DNA of 64,000 bases from Acidobacteriota bacterium (GTDB lineage Bacteria > Acidobacteriota > Terriglobia > Acidiferrales > UBA7541), in contig JABCZJ010000004.1 of the NCBI GenBank assembly GCA_013289715.1, forward strand, positions 124,001 through 188,000, given 5' to 3'. A program made the translations under genes and the position numbers. Shown piece by piece: positions 27,661-36,599 of the stretch (within the stretch, counting starts at the first letter, position 1; the number at the start of each line of letters is the position of its first letter). The notes below the pieces were generated by a model. It had not been told where the DNA came from. It did no database searches and saw nothing but the letters and a program-made list of their open reading frames with translations.

Positions 27661-30003
27661 ATGAGACTACGCTCCAGCGTATTGTATTTCACTTCCTTAT
27701 TTTTAGTTTTGGCCTGCAGCGCCCACGCACAAACTCCCCATACTTCCGCAGGCGGTTCCGCGATCGCGCCCGGCGCAGCGCACGATCCGCAGGACGCTGC
27801 GATTTCCGGCACAGTTTTCGATTCTGCCGGGCAAGCCGTGCCCGGAGCTCACGTCACCCTGCTCTACGCGATGGCCCAACTGGAAACACGCGACACGAAT
27901 GCGCAAGGCCAATACAACTTCGCGCGTTTGCGCGCGGGAAAATACCAAGTGCTGGCCACGGTTTCGGGATTCGACCAATTGCCGGTGGATGTTGAGTTGG
28001 CGAGCAGTGAAAAGCATATCCGCGATCTCCATCTGACGTTGAGCGCCTTGCGCGACAAGGTCGTAGTCTCGGCCGCACTCGGCGGCGCGCTTACTTCGCA
28101 GATCGGTTCCTCCGTCAGTGTGGTCTCCGCGGATGAGATTGACGCTCGCGGCGCGCAGGTTGCTACGGACGTGCTGCGCGGCCTGCCCGGTGTCGAAATC
28201 AACCAGTCCGGAGGCCGCGGAACGATTTCCAGCGCTTTCATTCGCGGCGGAGATTCGGACTACAACCTGGTGATGATTGACGGAATTGAACTGAACGATT
28301 TCGGCGGCGGGTTCGATCTCTCGCCGCTGCCGGCGGAAGGCGTGGAGCAAGTCGAGGTGATAAGTGGTCCGGAGAGCGCGCTTTACGGATCAAATGCCGT
28401 AGCTGGGGTGATTAACCTGGAGACGATTCACGGAGATGGTCCGCCGCATTTTACGTTTTTGGGCGAAGGCGGCAGCCTGTACACCTGGCGACTGGCTACT
28501 ACGGGAGCGGGACTGAACCAGGGCTTCAGTTGGGCCTACAGCCTTTCGCGGCTGCAAACCGACGGCCAAAAACCGAATGATGCTTACCGCGGTCAGACTG
28601 CGACTGTGAGCCTGGGATACTCGCGCTCGCCGCGCCGCAAATTCGATGTAAATTTTTTCGGTTACGCTGGCCTGCTCGGACTCCCGGGGCCCTGGGGTTC
28701 GAACCCCGACGGTCTATTTCCGGGCCTGGATCCGTCCACCCACCAGAACCAGAATCTTTTCGGCTACCAGGCGCAGGAAACCGAGCAGTTTTCGTCTCGG
28801 TTTCAACAGGTAACCACAGTAAGCGTGTCGACGGACCGGATTACGTTCATCTCGCCATTAGAAGGCAATTCGTTCACCAACAATCTGCGCGTGGTGGCCA
28901 ATACCAGGAGCGAGATCGCGGTCTCTTCCAAGGACACGCTGGTAGCGGGATTTGAATACGACCGAGATCAGTACAAGAATCTATTTGTTGAAGGGACCAA
29001 CGACTTGCCATTTGTGCTGGGGCGCAATAGCTATGCGTTCTTCGCGGAAAACCGCTGGACTCCAACCGATCGCTGGTTCATCAACGTGGGACTGCGCGTG
29101 GACGATCTTCAAACTGACTCCGTTCCGGTGAACAACGACACAGGCCAGCCCGGGATTCCCGCCAATACCCTCGTCAAGGTCACTCCTCGGATTTCGGCCG
29201 CATATTTCGTCCGGGAGGACGATGCCGACGGATTTTTTGGCGCAACGCGCCTGCACGCCAGTTTTGGAACCGGCTTCCGCGCACCGAATGGATTCGAACT
29301 GGCGTTTACGAATAATCCGGCGTTGAAGCCCGAGGAAAGCATCAGCTACGATGCGGGCGTCGAGCAACGGATGGCGCAGGGCCGCGCGATTCTGGACGTC
29401 ACGTACTTCTACAACAAATTCACCGATCAAATCGTTTCCACCGGTAACCTGCCCACCAATTTCGATTCGGAGAACATCGGAAAGTCGCGAGCCTGGGGCC
29501 TGGAGACATCCATTCGCATCCATCCGATTCGGTCGTTGGAGTTTTCAGGTTCGTACACCTGGTTGAATAGCGCGATTTTGGCGCTGGACGGCTTCCCGGA
29601 ACCCATCGATCCCTTCTCCGTCGGAGAGCCCTTGCTTCGCCGCCCGCGCAACGCCGCTGGATTCAACGCCACGTGGACGAAGAAGCGGCTGATGCTAAAC
29701 ATGAACGGGACGATTCGCGGCGCGGTTCTCGATGTCGAACCAAACGATGGAACATTTGCTTGCGAGTTGATAAACCCCATAACTCTCAAGCCTTTTCAGT
29801 GCCTGTTTCGGAATCACGGATATGAACTGATGAACGCGGGCTTCGCCTACCAATTGCCCAAGGGCATCGAAATCTACGGGCGGCTCAATAACTTCCTGAA
29901 CCAGAGATACGAGGAGGCTTTTGGCTTTCCGTCTTTGCGGCTGAATTTCATGGCGGGGGTTAAATTTCAAATTCCCACTGGGGGCGGCCGCGGCGATAAT
30001 TGA
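27661..30003 (+). CDS. btuB: TonB-dependent outer-membrane receptor, BtuB-like
   Basis: 780 residues: signal peptide (LYFTSLFLVLACSAHAQ), a carboxypeptidase-regulatory-like beta-sandwich at ~45-130 (ISGTVFDSAGQAVPGAHV), a plug domain (VSADEIDARGAQVATDVLRGLPGVEI ... GPESALYGSNAVAGVINLET) and a 22-strand barrel with a C-terminal Phe-type end. It imports vitamin B12 or corrinoids across the outer membrane using TonB energy; the specificity call rests on the riboswitch and btuFCD next to it. ATG 27661 has AGGAGG 4 nt upstream. Confidence 0.92.
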   Translation: MRLRSSVLYFTSLFLVLACSAHAQTPHTSAGGSAIAPGAAHDPQDAAISGTVFDSAGQAVPGAHVTLLYAMAQLETRDTNAQGQYNFARLRAGKYQVLATVSGFDQLPVDVELASSEKHIRDLHLTLSALRDKVVVSAALGGALTSQIGSSVSVVSADEIDARGAQVATDVLRGLPGVEINQSGGRGTISSAFIRGGDSDYNLVMIDGIELNDFGGGFDLSPLPAEGVEQVEVISGPESALYGSNAVAGVINLETIHGDGPPHFTFLGEGGSLYTWRLATTGAGLNQGFSWAYSLSRLQTDGQKPNDAYRGQTATVSLGYSRSPRRKFDVNFFGYAGLLGLPGPWGSNPDGLFPGLDPSTHQNQNLFGYQAQETEQFSSRFQQVTTVSVSTDRITFISPLEGNSFTNNLRVVANTRSEIAVSSKDTLVAGFEYDRDQYKNLFVEGTNDLPFVLGRNSYAFFAENRWTPTDRWFINVGLRVDDLQTDSVPVNNDTGQPGIPANTLVKVTPRISAAYFVREDDADGFFGATRLHASFGTGFRAPNGFELAFTNNPALKPEESISYDAGVEQRMAQGRAILDVTYFYNKFTDQIVSTGNLPTNFDSENIGKSRAWGLETSIRIHPIRSLEFSGSYTWLNSAILALDGFPEPIDPFSVGEPLLRRPRNAAGFNATWTKKRLMLNMNGTIRGAVLDVEPNDGTFACELINPITLKPFQCLFRNHGYELMNAGFAYQLPKGIEIYGRLNNFLNQRYEEAFGFPSLRLNFMAGVKFQIPTGGGRGDN

Positions 30004-30032
30004 GATGGCGAGTATCTCCTGATGAGGGGCAA

Positions 30033-30572
30033 TTGAAGGTTTCGGAAACGGATTTTCTGAGGCAGCATGGCGGGAGCTGGGCCGCGCGGCGAGCGCGGGA
30101 ATTTTCTGTTGTGAATATTCATGCCAGGGAAATTCCCGCGCCGCCTGAGCGGATTTTTCCGGAGTTGGGCGCGCGCGAACTCCTTATGCCCTCGTGGCGG
30201 TGGAAGCTCTTGTTCGCTGTCCGTATTTTAATCGGGAAGATCTTTCGCTGGGATCGGGGCCTGGCATCACATGCTCCGGAACCTCTGGAAGCCGGAAAAC
30301 ATTATGGCTTTTTTGCGATCGAGTGGGTGGACCCGCCGCACGAAGCAGGAATGGGCGTAACGAATCAGTTGACGTCGGGGCTGCTGTGCTGGCTGCTGGA
30401 ACAGACTCCTCGCGGAACCAAAGTATTTAACGTCACTTTGGCTAATTTTGTGGGTTGGCAGGGGCGGAATTATTGGCGCGTCATACGGCCATTTCATGAC
30501 ACGCTTACTGAGGACTCGTTGAAGGAATTGGCGCGGCGGGTCGCGTCCCGCTCGGCCGTTCGGCCGGCCTGA
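30033..30572 (+). CDS. DUF2867-like hypothetical protein
   Basis: About 179 residues resembling the DUF2867 (SRPBCC-fold) group: NIHAREIPAPPERIFPELG at the N-terminus, HYGFFAIEWVDPP, and near the end GRNYWRVIRPFHD. These proteins are small ligand-binding-type folds of unknown role. TTG 30033 with GAGGGG 3 nt upstream is preferred; TTG 30000, overlapping the btuB stop, would give a longer form. It directly follows btuB, so it may be read from the B12-regulated transcript. Confidence 0.6.
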   Translation: MKVSETDFLRQHGGSWAARRAREFSVVNIHAREIPAPPERIFPELGARELLMPSWRWKLLFAVRILIGKIFRWDRGLASHAPEPLEAGKHYGFFAIEWVDPPHEAGMGVTNQLTSGLLCWLLEQTPRGTKVFNVTLANFVGWQGRNYWRVIRPFHDTLTEDSLKELARRVASRSAVRPA

Positions 30573-30697
30573 AAGCAGGTTTTTCCCCAGAAGGACCCCA
30601 ACGATTGTGACGGATGCTATAATTCTGGGTTCGCGGCGGCCTGGCGCTGCGCTACGCGCCTTACCACATGACCCGAGACACTCAGGAAGCAAATCGC

Positions 30698-32158
30698 GTG
30701 ACACCCGAGATTATGGCTAAGTATGAAGCTGTGATCGGCCTGGAAGTGCACGTGCAACTGAAGACGCGCACGAAGGCGTTCTGCGGCTGCTCGACGCGCT
30801 TTGGCGACGCGCCGAATTCCAATACTTGTCCGGTGTGTTTGGGATTGCCGGGAGCGTTGCCGGTGCTGAATCGCCGGGCGCGCGAGCTGGCAATTCGTGC
30901 GGCGCTAGCGCTGGAGTGCAAGATTCAGGAGCGGTCCGTCTTCGCGCGCAAGAATTATTTCTATCCCGACTTGCCGAAGGGCTACCAGATTTCGCAGTAT
31001 GAGTTGCCGCTGGCTCTGGCTGGCTCGCTGAAAATTGAAGCGGAGGGCGCGGCCAAGCGCATTGGAATTACGCGCGTGCACATGGAGGAAGACGCGGCGA
31101 AAAATCTGCACGAAGGCTTCGCGGATTCCGACCGCTGGAGCTACATTGATTACAACCGCTGCGGCACCCCGCTGATAGAAATTGTTTCCGAGCCTGATAT
31201 ACGGACGCCTGCTGAAGCGTATTCATATTTGACGACGTTGAAGCAGGTGCTGGAGTACACGGAAGTGAGCGATTGCAACATGGAAGAAGGGTCACTACGC
31301 TGCGACGCGAATGTAAGCGTGCGTTTGCGCGGGGCGCCGAAATTCGGAACGAAGGTGGAGGCGAAGAACCTGAATTCGTTCCGCTATCTGGCGCATGCAC
31401 TGGAATATGAAATCGAACGGCAAATCGGCGTGATGGAGGCCGGCGGCACGGTGACGCAAGAGACGCGGTTGTGGAATGTGGCGGGCGGACGCACCGAGGC
31501 GATGCGCTCGAAGGAATTCGCGCATGACTATCGTTATTTTCCTGACCCGGATTTGCTGCCGCTGACGGCTTCGGCGGCGCTGGTGGAGCAGGTGCGGGCT
31601 GCGATGCCGGAATTGCCGGACGCCAAGCGGGCGCGATTCGTGAGCGAATATGGAATTGCGGAGTACGATGCGGGCGTGCTGACGGCTACGCGCGCGCTGG
31701 CCGGTTATTTCGAAGCTGTGGCGCGCGCCGGTGCTCCGGCGCGTGCGGCGGCGACCTGGATTTCGGTGGAATTGCTGCGGCGATTGAAAGATGCGGGCAA
31801 GGAGATCGAGGATTGTCCGCTGGCGCCTGCGGCGCTCGCGGAATTGCTCGCTATCGTGGAGCGCGGCGAAATTACGGCGGCCAGCGGCAAAAGAGTGTTC
31901 GCCACCATGTTCGATACCGGGAAGAAGGCCAGGGAAATCATCGCGTCCGAAGGTATGGCGCAGATTTCCGATCCTGGCGCGATTGAAACGATTGCGCGTG
32001 CGGTAATTGCTAAGAACCCTGAAAACCTGGCGAAGTACCGCGGGGGAAGCGAAGGCGTGTTCAAGTATTTCGTGGGCCAGGTTATTAAAGAATCGCGCGG
32101 GCAGGCCAACCCGCAGATCGTAAACGAAATTCTGAAGCGCGTGCTGGCAGAGGCATAA
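30698..32158 (+). CDS. gatB: Aspartyl/glutamyl-tRNA amidotransferase subunit B
   Basis: Part of GatCAB, which amidates Glu-tRNA(Gln)/Asp-tRNA(Asn). About 486 residues. The cradle domain starts [15 protein letters not shown], followed by [22 protein letters not shown] with the zinc cysteines and [17 protein letters not shown]; the C-terminal YqeY-like tail ends [20 protein letters not shown] 30698 is chosen for GGAAG 8 nt before it; ATG 30668 and ATG 30713 are possible. gatA and gatC are not adjacent. It precedes the peroxiredoxin pair by 70 bp. Confidence 0.95.
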   Translation: MTPEIMAKYEAVIGLEVHVQLKTRTKAFCGCSTRFGDAPNSNTCPVCLGLPGALPVLNRRARELAIRAALALECKIQERSVFARKNYFYPDLPKGYQISQYELPLALAGSLKIEAEGAAKRIGITRVHMEEDAAKNLHEGFADSDRWSYIDYNRCGTPLIEIVSEPDIRTPAEAYSYLTTLKQVLEYTEVSDCNMEEGSLRCDANVSVRLRGAPKFGTKVEAKNLNSFRYLAHALEYEIERQIGVMEAGGTVTQETRLWNVAGGRTEAMRSKEFAHDYRYFPDPDLLPLTASAALVEQVRAAMPELPDAKRARFVSEYGIAEYDAGVLTATRALAGYFEAVARAGAPARAAATWISVELLRRLKDAGKEIEDCPLAPAALAELLAIVERGEITAASGKRVFATMFDTGKKAREIIASEGMAQISDPGAIETIARAVIAKNPENLAKYRGGSEGVFKYFVGQVIKESRGQANPQIVNEILKRVLAEA

Positions 32159-32228
32159 GCACCGCGGCGCACTGGCGTGGCGAAGCGGCGTGGCGAAGTA
32201 GCGCAAGAACGGGCGAAGGAGAAACACT

Positions 32229-32747
32229 GTGCTGAAGGAAGGCGATCAGGCACCGCATTTTGAAGTGCTCGCGGACGACGGGCGAAAAGTGACACTCGCC
32301 GACTATCGCGGCAAGCATCTCATTTTGTATTTTTATCCGAAAGCGAATACGCCGGGATGCATTCACGAAGCGAACGGCTTCCGCAACATGATCGCGGATT
32401 TCCAGGCGCAAAACGCGGAGATCGCCGGGGTGAGCGCCGACGATGTGGAGGCGCAATTGAAATTCAGCAAGAAGCTCAACCTGAATTTCCCGCTGCTGGC
32501 GGACACGGAATTTGCAATGATCGAAGCGTACGGCGCGCGGCGCATGAAAAGCTTTTTGGGCAAGACGTTCATGGGAATCGTGCGGACAACGTTCTGGATC
32601 GGGCCGGACGGCAAGATCGTGAAGATCTGGAACAGTGTAGTCCCCAGAGGGCACGCAACTGAAGTGCTGACGGCGCTGCGCGGCGACGAGCCGACGGGCG
32701 AGCGCGATGATGCTGCATCGACCGCTGCGCCATCGAGTAAATCGTAA
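32229..32747 (+). CDS. bcp: Bcp/PrxQ-type peroxiredoxin (Cys form)
   Basis: 172 residues of the AhpC/TSA thioredoxin fold, reducing peroxides with a peroxidatic cysteine. FYPKANTPGCIHEANGF holds the P-x-x-x-T-x-x-C site with Cys44. The resolving cysteine found five residues later in many PrxQ proteins is Asn49, so it is 1-Cys type and would need an external thiol. GTG start with AAGGAGA 6-7 nt upstream. A highly similar gene with TGA in place of the Cys44 codon follows 60 bp later. Confidence 0.92.
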   Translation: MLKEGDQAPHFEVLADDGRKVTLADYRGKHLILYFYPKANTPGCIHEANGFRNMIADFQAQNAEIAGVSADDVEAQLKFSKKLNLNFPLLADTEFAMIEAYGARRMKSFLGKTFMGIVRTTFWIGPDGKIVKIWNSVVPRGHATEVLTALRGDEPTGERDDAASTAAPSSKS

Positions 32748-32807
32748 ACGAAATTCGGCAGCGCGTGCTGGTGTAACCTCAGCTCGCTTTATGCGCGGAG
32801 AATCCAG

Positions 32808-33272
32808 ATGCTCAAAGTAGGCGACAAGGCTCCGGACTTTCAGGTGACCGACGACAGCGGCGCGGCCGTTTCGCTGCGGGATTATCGCGACAAGAACCTG
32901 ATCCTCTATTTTTATCCAAAAGCGAATACTCCAGGTTGAATCAACGAAGCGTCCGAGTTTCGCGACGCGCTCAAGCAATTCGATGAACTGAATACTTCGA
33001 TCGTCGGCTGCAGCGGCGATTCCGTGGATGCGCAGAAAAAGTTCAAGGTGAAGCACAAGCTGACTTTTCCGCTTCTGGCCGACACGGAATTCGACGTGAT
33101 CGAGCCGTATGGCGCGCGGCGAATGAAGAGCTTCTTGGGGAAATCGTTTCTGGGGATCGTGCGGATGACGTACTGGATCGGTCCAGACGGCAAAATCCGC
33201 GCCGTCTGGGATAAAGTCACGCCGAAGGGCCACGCTGCCGAAGTGCTCGCAGCCATGAATGGCCTATCGTGA
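32808..33272 (+). CDS. Selenocysteine-containing Bcp-type peroxiredoxin (TGA = Sec44)
   Basis: ATG 32808 opens a 155-codon frame with one in-frame TGA at 32937-32939, codon 44. The flanks PKANTPG-[TGA]-INEASEF align with PKANTPGCIHEANGF of the neighbouring paralogue, so TGA replaces the peroxidatic Cys codon. The rest is intact to the end (LLADTEFDVIEPYGARRMKSFLG..., stop 33272), which argues against decay. A SECIS-like hairpin lies at 32949-32968 and selB is in this window. The position-49 residue is Ser; Cys68 (VGCSGD), absent in the paralogue, could act as resolving thiol. A sequencing error or pseudogene is the alternative. Confidence 0.88.
32949..32968 (+). promoter_or_regulatory. Putative bacterial SECIS hairpin
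   Basis: Begins 9 nt after the TGA. GCGTC (32949-32953) pairs with GACGC (32964-32968), then CGA (32954-32956) with TCG (32960-32962), leaving a bulged C at 32963 and an apical loop GTT at 32957-32959. The loop starts with G and lies 17 nt from the TGA, within the published bSECIS consensus (loop 16-37 nt away, G in the first two loop positions). It would recruit SelB. Confidence 0.72.
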
Positions 33273-33301
33273 AGCATTTATCCTGCGTTCGTGGTTGCGC
33301 G

Positions 33302-34174
33302 TTAGACGGACACCTTGAAGTTCGCGCCGTCCGGCTCGATCAGCGCGTTGTCAATCAGGCGCGTGTCTCCCACTTTGGCGGCTAGCAGGACGTAACACGT
33401 GCCGCGCAGGCTGGCGATTGGCTCGAGCGTTTCGTTGTCTACAATCTCGGCGTAGTCTAGCGCGACGCGCGGTTCCGTCGTGAGGATGCGGCGCAGAGCG
33501 GCCAGCAAGCGGGCGGTGTCCCGCTCACCTCTGGCGATTTCATCGCGCACTACTGCGAGGGAGCGCGAAAGCGCTGCGGAGGCGCGACGGTCTTCGCCTT
33601 TCAGATATACATTGCGCGAAGAAAGCGCGAGGCCATCTGCTGCGCGCACGATGGGGCAGACTACCACGCGGTTGTCGAGATTCAGGTCGGCGGACATCTG
33701 GCGAATCAGGCGCGCCTGCTGCGCGTCTTTGCGGCCGAAGTAGGCGAAGCGCGGCTGCACGATTCCGAAAAGCTTCAGCACAACCGTGGTGACGCCGCGG
33801 AAATGGCCGGGGCGCGAGCGGCCTTCTAACCGGTCGCTTAATCCTTCCACGACGACCGCTGTGTGAAAACCCGGTGGATACATTTCTTGCGGCGACGGTG
33901 CAAAAAGATAATCCACGCCGAGAGCTTCGAGCGCGGCGCGGTCTGCTTCCAGCGTGCGCGGATATTGATTCAGATCTTCGGACGGGCCGAATTGCTTGGG
34001 ATTGACGAAGAGGGATACGACCACCGGCGCGCATTCCCGTTGCGCGGCGCGAATCAACGAAAAATGGCCCTCGTGCAACGCGCCCATCGTCGGGACGAGG
34101 CCGACGATGCGATCTTGCGCGCGGGCTTCGTGCGTGATTTGCTTCATCCATTCGATGGTGTGGATGGTTTCCAT
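33302..34174 (-). CDS. panC: Pantothenate synthetase
   Basis: Joins pantoate and beta-alanine with ATP. 290 residues with VPTMGALHEGHFSLI (HIGH-like motif), VSLFVNPKQFGPSEDL, FGRKDAQQ and LSSRNVYL (KMSKS-like). Last gene of the panB-DinB-panC minus-strand block. ATG 34174 start; the Shine-Dalgarno is weak. Its end is convergent with the Sec-peroxiredoxin gene, 29 bp apart. Confidence 0.95.
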   Translation of the reverse strand: METIHTIEWMKQITHEARAQDRIVGLVPTMGALHEGHFSLIRAAQRECAPVVVSLFVNPKQFGPSEDLNQYPRTLEADRAALEALGVDYLFAPSPQEMYPPGFHTAVVVEGLSDRLEGRSRPGHFRGVTTVVLKLFGIVQPRFAYFGRKDAQQARLIRQMSADLNLDNRVVVCPIVRAADGLALSSRNVYLKGEDRRASAALSRSLAVVRDEIARGERDTARLLAALRRILTTEPRVALDYAEIVDNETLEPIASLRGTCYVLLAAKVGDTRLIDNALIEPDGANFKVSV

Positions 34175-34246
34175 GGGAGTGAGCGGACGCGCCCGCTTAA
34201 GTGGAATGCAGACGGGATTTTCGCCGGCGGCGACAGTTTGCGCGCT

Positions 34247-34762
34247 TCATGCTGTGGCGCTCGCCTGCGCGGCTCGCTCGCGATAGAAGGTAATCAAATC
34301 CGTGCCAGTGGCTTTCGCGCCCAATTGCCGCAGCAGAGTGGTGATCTGGCCGCGATGGTAGGTGCCGTGATTCGCGAGGTGCTGCAGCATTTGCCAGAGC
34401 GGCGCCGCTTGCGGCACCCCGGCCGTCGTCGTATGGTGGACGACGCGCTGCACATCTTCGGGCGTCAGTGAAGCGATGTAATCCAGCAAGTCGCGATCAA
34501 TTTCCGCCCAGCGGGCGCGCACGGATCCCGCGTTTGGAAATTCCGAGGTGGGGGCGTAGGAATTCGGCGAGCGGCCGTGCCAGCGCTCGAGCCACAGCCA
34601 TTCCACGAGCATCAGGTGCACCAGCGTGTCGCGGACGGAGCGAAAGCTGGAGCCCATGTCGCGTGTGAATTGCTCATCGGTCAGTTGCGAGCACGCATCG
34701 AGCGTGCGACGGTTGGCCCAGGAGTTGTAATCGTACAGCAGGCGAAAATCTTCCGCGTTCAT
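34247..34762 (-). CDS. DinB-like metalloprotein between panB and panC
   Basis: 171 residues, DinB fold: FRLLYDYNSWANRRTLDA, VRDTLVHLMLVEWLW, and LANHGTYHRGQITTLL provide the expected three-histidine metal site. ATG 34762 is chosen because GGAGGG lies 7 nt before it; an upstream extension to 34816 is unnecessary. It lies between panB (58 bp) and panC (73 bp) and is probably co-transcribed. It resembles the DinB protein at 18649. No role in pantothenate synthesis is known. Confidence 0.82.
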   Translation of the reverse strand: MNAEDFRLLYDYNSWANRRTLDACSQLTDEQFTRDMGSSFRSVRDTLVHLMLVEWLWLERWHGRSPNSYAPTSEFPNAGSVRARWAEIDRDLLDYIASLTPEDVQRVVHHTTTAGVPQAAPLWQMLQHLANHGTYHRGQITTLLRQLGAKATGTDLITFYRERAAQASATA

Positions 34763-34819
34763 GGGAAGCCCTCCGATGAATTGATTTCGCGCCGAGCGCC
34801 GGACGGCGCACGGCATGCG

Positions 34820-35713
34820 TCAGGTTCGCTGACGCGTCAGCACCTGCTCACGCAATTGCGCGGGCGAGTGAAACGATTCGGCATCCGACGGAAAATCGCC
34901 GCGGCGGACATCGTCGCAATAGCTGGTGACCGCGCTGGAAATCTCCGCGGCCAGATTCACATACTGACGGGCGAATTTCGGTTTATGGCCCGGCGTGAGG
35001 CCCACGAGATCGTGGAACACCAGGACCTGGCCGTCGCACTCGGGCCCGGCGCCGATGCCGATCGTCGGGATGTGCAGCTTTTCGGTAATGCGCGCGGCGA
35101 GATCGCGCGGCACGGATTCCAGCACCACCGAAAATGCTCCGGCGGCTTCGACGGCACGCGCATCGCGTTCGAGCTGGCGCACCGCGTCAGGTGTTTTGCC
35201 CTGTACGTGAAATCCGCCGAGCGCGTGAATGGATTGCGGTGTGAGGCCCACGTGGCCCATCACCGGGATTTCCGATTCGACGAGGCGGGCGATCAGTTCG
35301 ATACGCCGCTCGCCGCCTTCGACCTTCACTGCTTCCGCGCCGCCCTCCTTCACCAGGCGCACGGCATTGCGCACGGATTCGTCGAGAGTGACGTGAAAGC
35401 TGCCGTAGGACATATCAGCGACGAGCAACGCGCGCCGGGTGCCGCGCCGCACTGCGCGCGTGTGATGCACCATTTCATCGAGCGTCACGGGCAGCGTGTT
35501 CTCGTAACCGAGCACGACCATGCCGAGCGAATCGCCTACGAGAATGATATCCACGCCAGCCGCATCGAGAAGTAGAGCAGTGGAATAGTCATACGCCGTC
35601 AGGCACGTAATTTTTTGCTTGGTTTCGAAATGGCCTGCGAGGGAACGCGCCTTGCGGGAAAGTATGTCAGGCACGGTAACCCTACCGTTGCCCGCACGCG
35701 GTGCAACACTCAT
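34820..35713 (-). CDS. panB: 3-methyl-2-oxobutanoate hydroxymethyltransferase
   Basis: First committed step to pantothenate and CoA, using methylene-tetrahydrofolate. 297 residues with ITCLTAYDY, VGDSLGMVVLGYENTLPVT (metal/substrate site), MGHVGLTPQS and the C-terminal QVLVFHDLVGL. ATG 35713 has GGAGGA about 5 nt upstream. It begins the panB-DinB-panC block. Confidence 0.96.
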   Translation of the reverse strand: MSVAPRAGNGRVTVPDILSRKARSLAGHFETKQKITCLTAYDYSTALLLDAAGVDIILVGDSLGMVVLGYENTLPVTLDEMVHHTRAVRRGTRRALLVADMSYGSFHVTLDESVRNAVRLVKEGGAEAVKVEGGERRIELIARLVESEIPVMGHVGLTPQSIHALGGFHVQGKTPDAVRQLERDARAVEAAGAFSVVLESVPRDLAARITEKLHIPTIGIGAGPECDGQVLVFHDLVGLTPGHKPKFARQYVNLAAEISSAVTSYCDDVRRGDFPSDAESFHSPAQLREQVLTRQRT

Positions 35714-36069
35714 TTGATCCTCCGGTGCCGCTCCTGGAAATCGGGATGCAGCCCATCAACACCTTGGATGCTAGCAGAAGGCTGGCGGTTTCCGCAAAAG
35801 GATTGTGCCGGAGGGCGCGAAACTGCCGCTTACGAACTGCTTACGATGCTGCCGGCCAGCAACCATACTCTTCTCGTAGAGGCTCGGCTGCGATCGGAAC
35901 GTACGGCTTCAGGGGCTCGAGCCCGCCCTTCCGGGTCGACCAAGTATTCTGGTGACAGCCAGTCGCCTCCGGTACGCGCGCGACGGAGGAAACGCCCAAT
36001 TGAGACAGGCGCTGCGTCGCTCTCCGCAGAAAGCGGCGAAGCCCAAGAACGACCTTTCACGCCGGCGCT
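35714..36069. other. 356-bp intergenic region upstream of panB
   Basis: No gene, repeat or clear promoter was recognised between panB and the His-rich protein gene; the panB Shine-Dalgarno is at the left edge. Confidence 0.35.
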
Positions 36070-36384
36070 CTAGTGATCGTGGTCGTGGTCGTGCTCGTCC
36101 CAATCGTGATCGGTGTGCCAGCGATGCGCGTCTTCGTCCCACCAGCGATGCTCGGCGTTCCAGCAGCGCTCGCGTTGCGCGGCTAGTTCATTGCGCCAGT
36201 GAGCGGCTTCCTTGCTGTCCGGGCCGTGGTGCGCGATGGCATCGTGCAAGTTGTGGTCAATTTTCGCAATTTTACTCTGGCAATCGTCGGCACGGAGCGG
36301 TGCGGAAAACGCCAGCACACCGGCCAGTGCGGCCATCCCCATCGCTACCTTTGCGGCGTTCCAGATATTCGAACGATTTTGCAT
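36070..36384 (-). CDS. Exported His/Asp-rich small protein
   Basis: 104 residues. A signal peptide (VAMGMAALAGVLAFSAPLRA) leads to a 70-residue mature part with one Cys pair (DDCQSK, RERCWN) and a tail EDAHRWHTDHDWDEHDHDHDH that should bind divalent metals. The Cys pair probably forms a disulphide. No named family was recognised. A metal-buffering role is a guess from composition only. Confidence 0.6.
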   Translation of the reverse strand: MQNRSNIWNAAKVAMGMAALAGVLAFSAPLRADDCQSKIAKIDHNLHDAIAHHGPDSKEAAHWRNELAAQRERCWNAEHRWWDEDAHRWHTDHDWDEHDHDHDH

Positions 36385-36599
36385 GGCTGCTAGTTCCTCC
36401 TGTCCGATTGAGTCTTCTCGTTCCGATTACGATTTCATTTGCGGGCATCGAGCGCCCTGCTGAATGCCGACACGGATGCTCACCAAAAAGGCTACAGAAG
36501 GAGAGGAATTCTTCCAATCAGGTATTCGCCGTATGGGATACGTACGGAGGCTGTAGGGAAAAATGAAACAGCGGCCGCGCGGGTTTCGCGCCTCCTGCT

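Noticed and set aside
28694..28707. GGGGTTCGAACCCC, resembling a tRNA T-arm
   Set aside because: It lies inside the btuB coding frame with no acceptor or anticodon stem around it; a chance palindrome.
32937..32939. TGA as a nonsense mutation making the second peroxiredoxin a pseudogene
   Set aside because: The TGA sits exactly at the catalytic Cys codon, the downstream 111 codons are intact and conserved, a SECIS-like hairpin follows and selB is present. Chance placement is unlikely, though a read check would settle it.
35952..36566. 204-residue Arg-rich plus-strand frame opposite the His-rich protein gene
   Set aside because: Arg/Ser/Pro-rich antisense translation of a His/Asp-rich gene; typical of a shadow frame.
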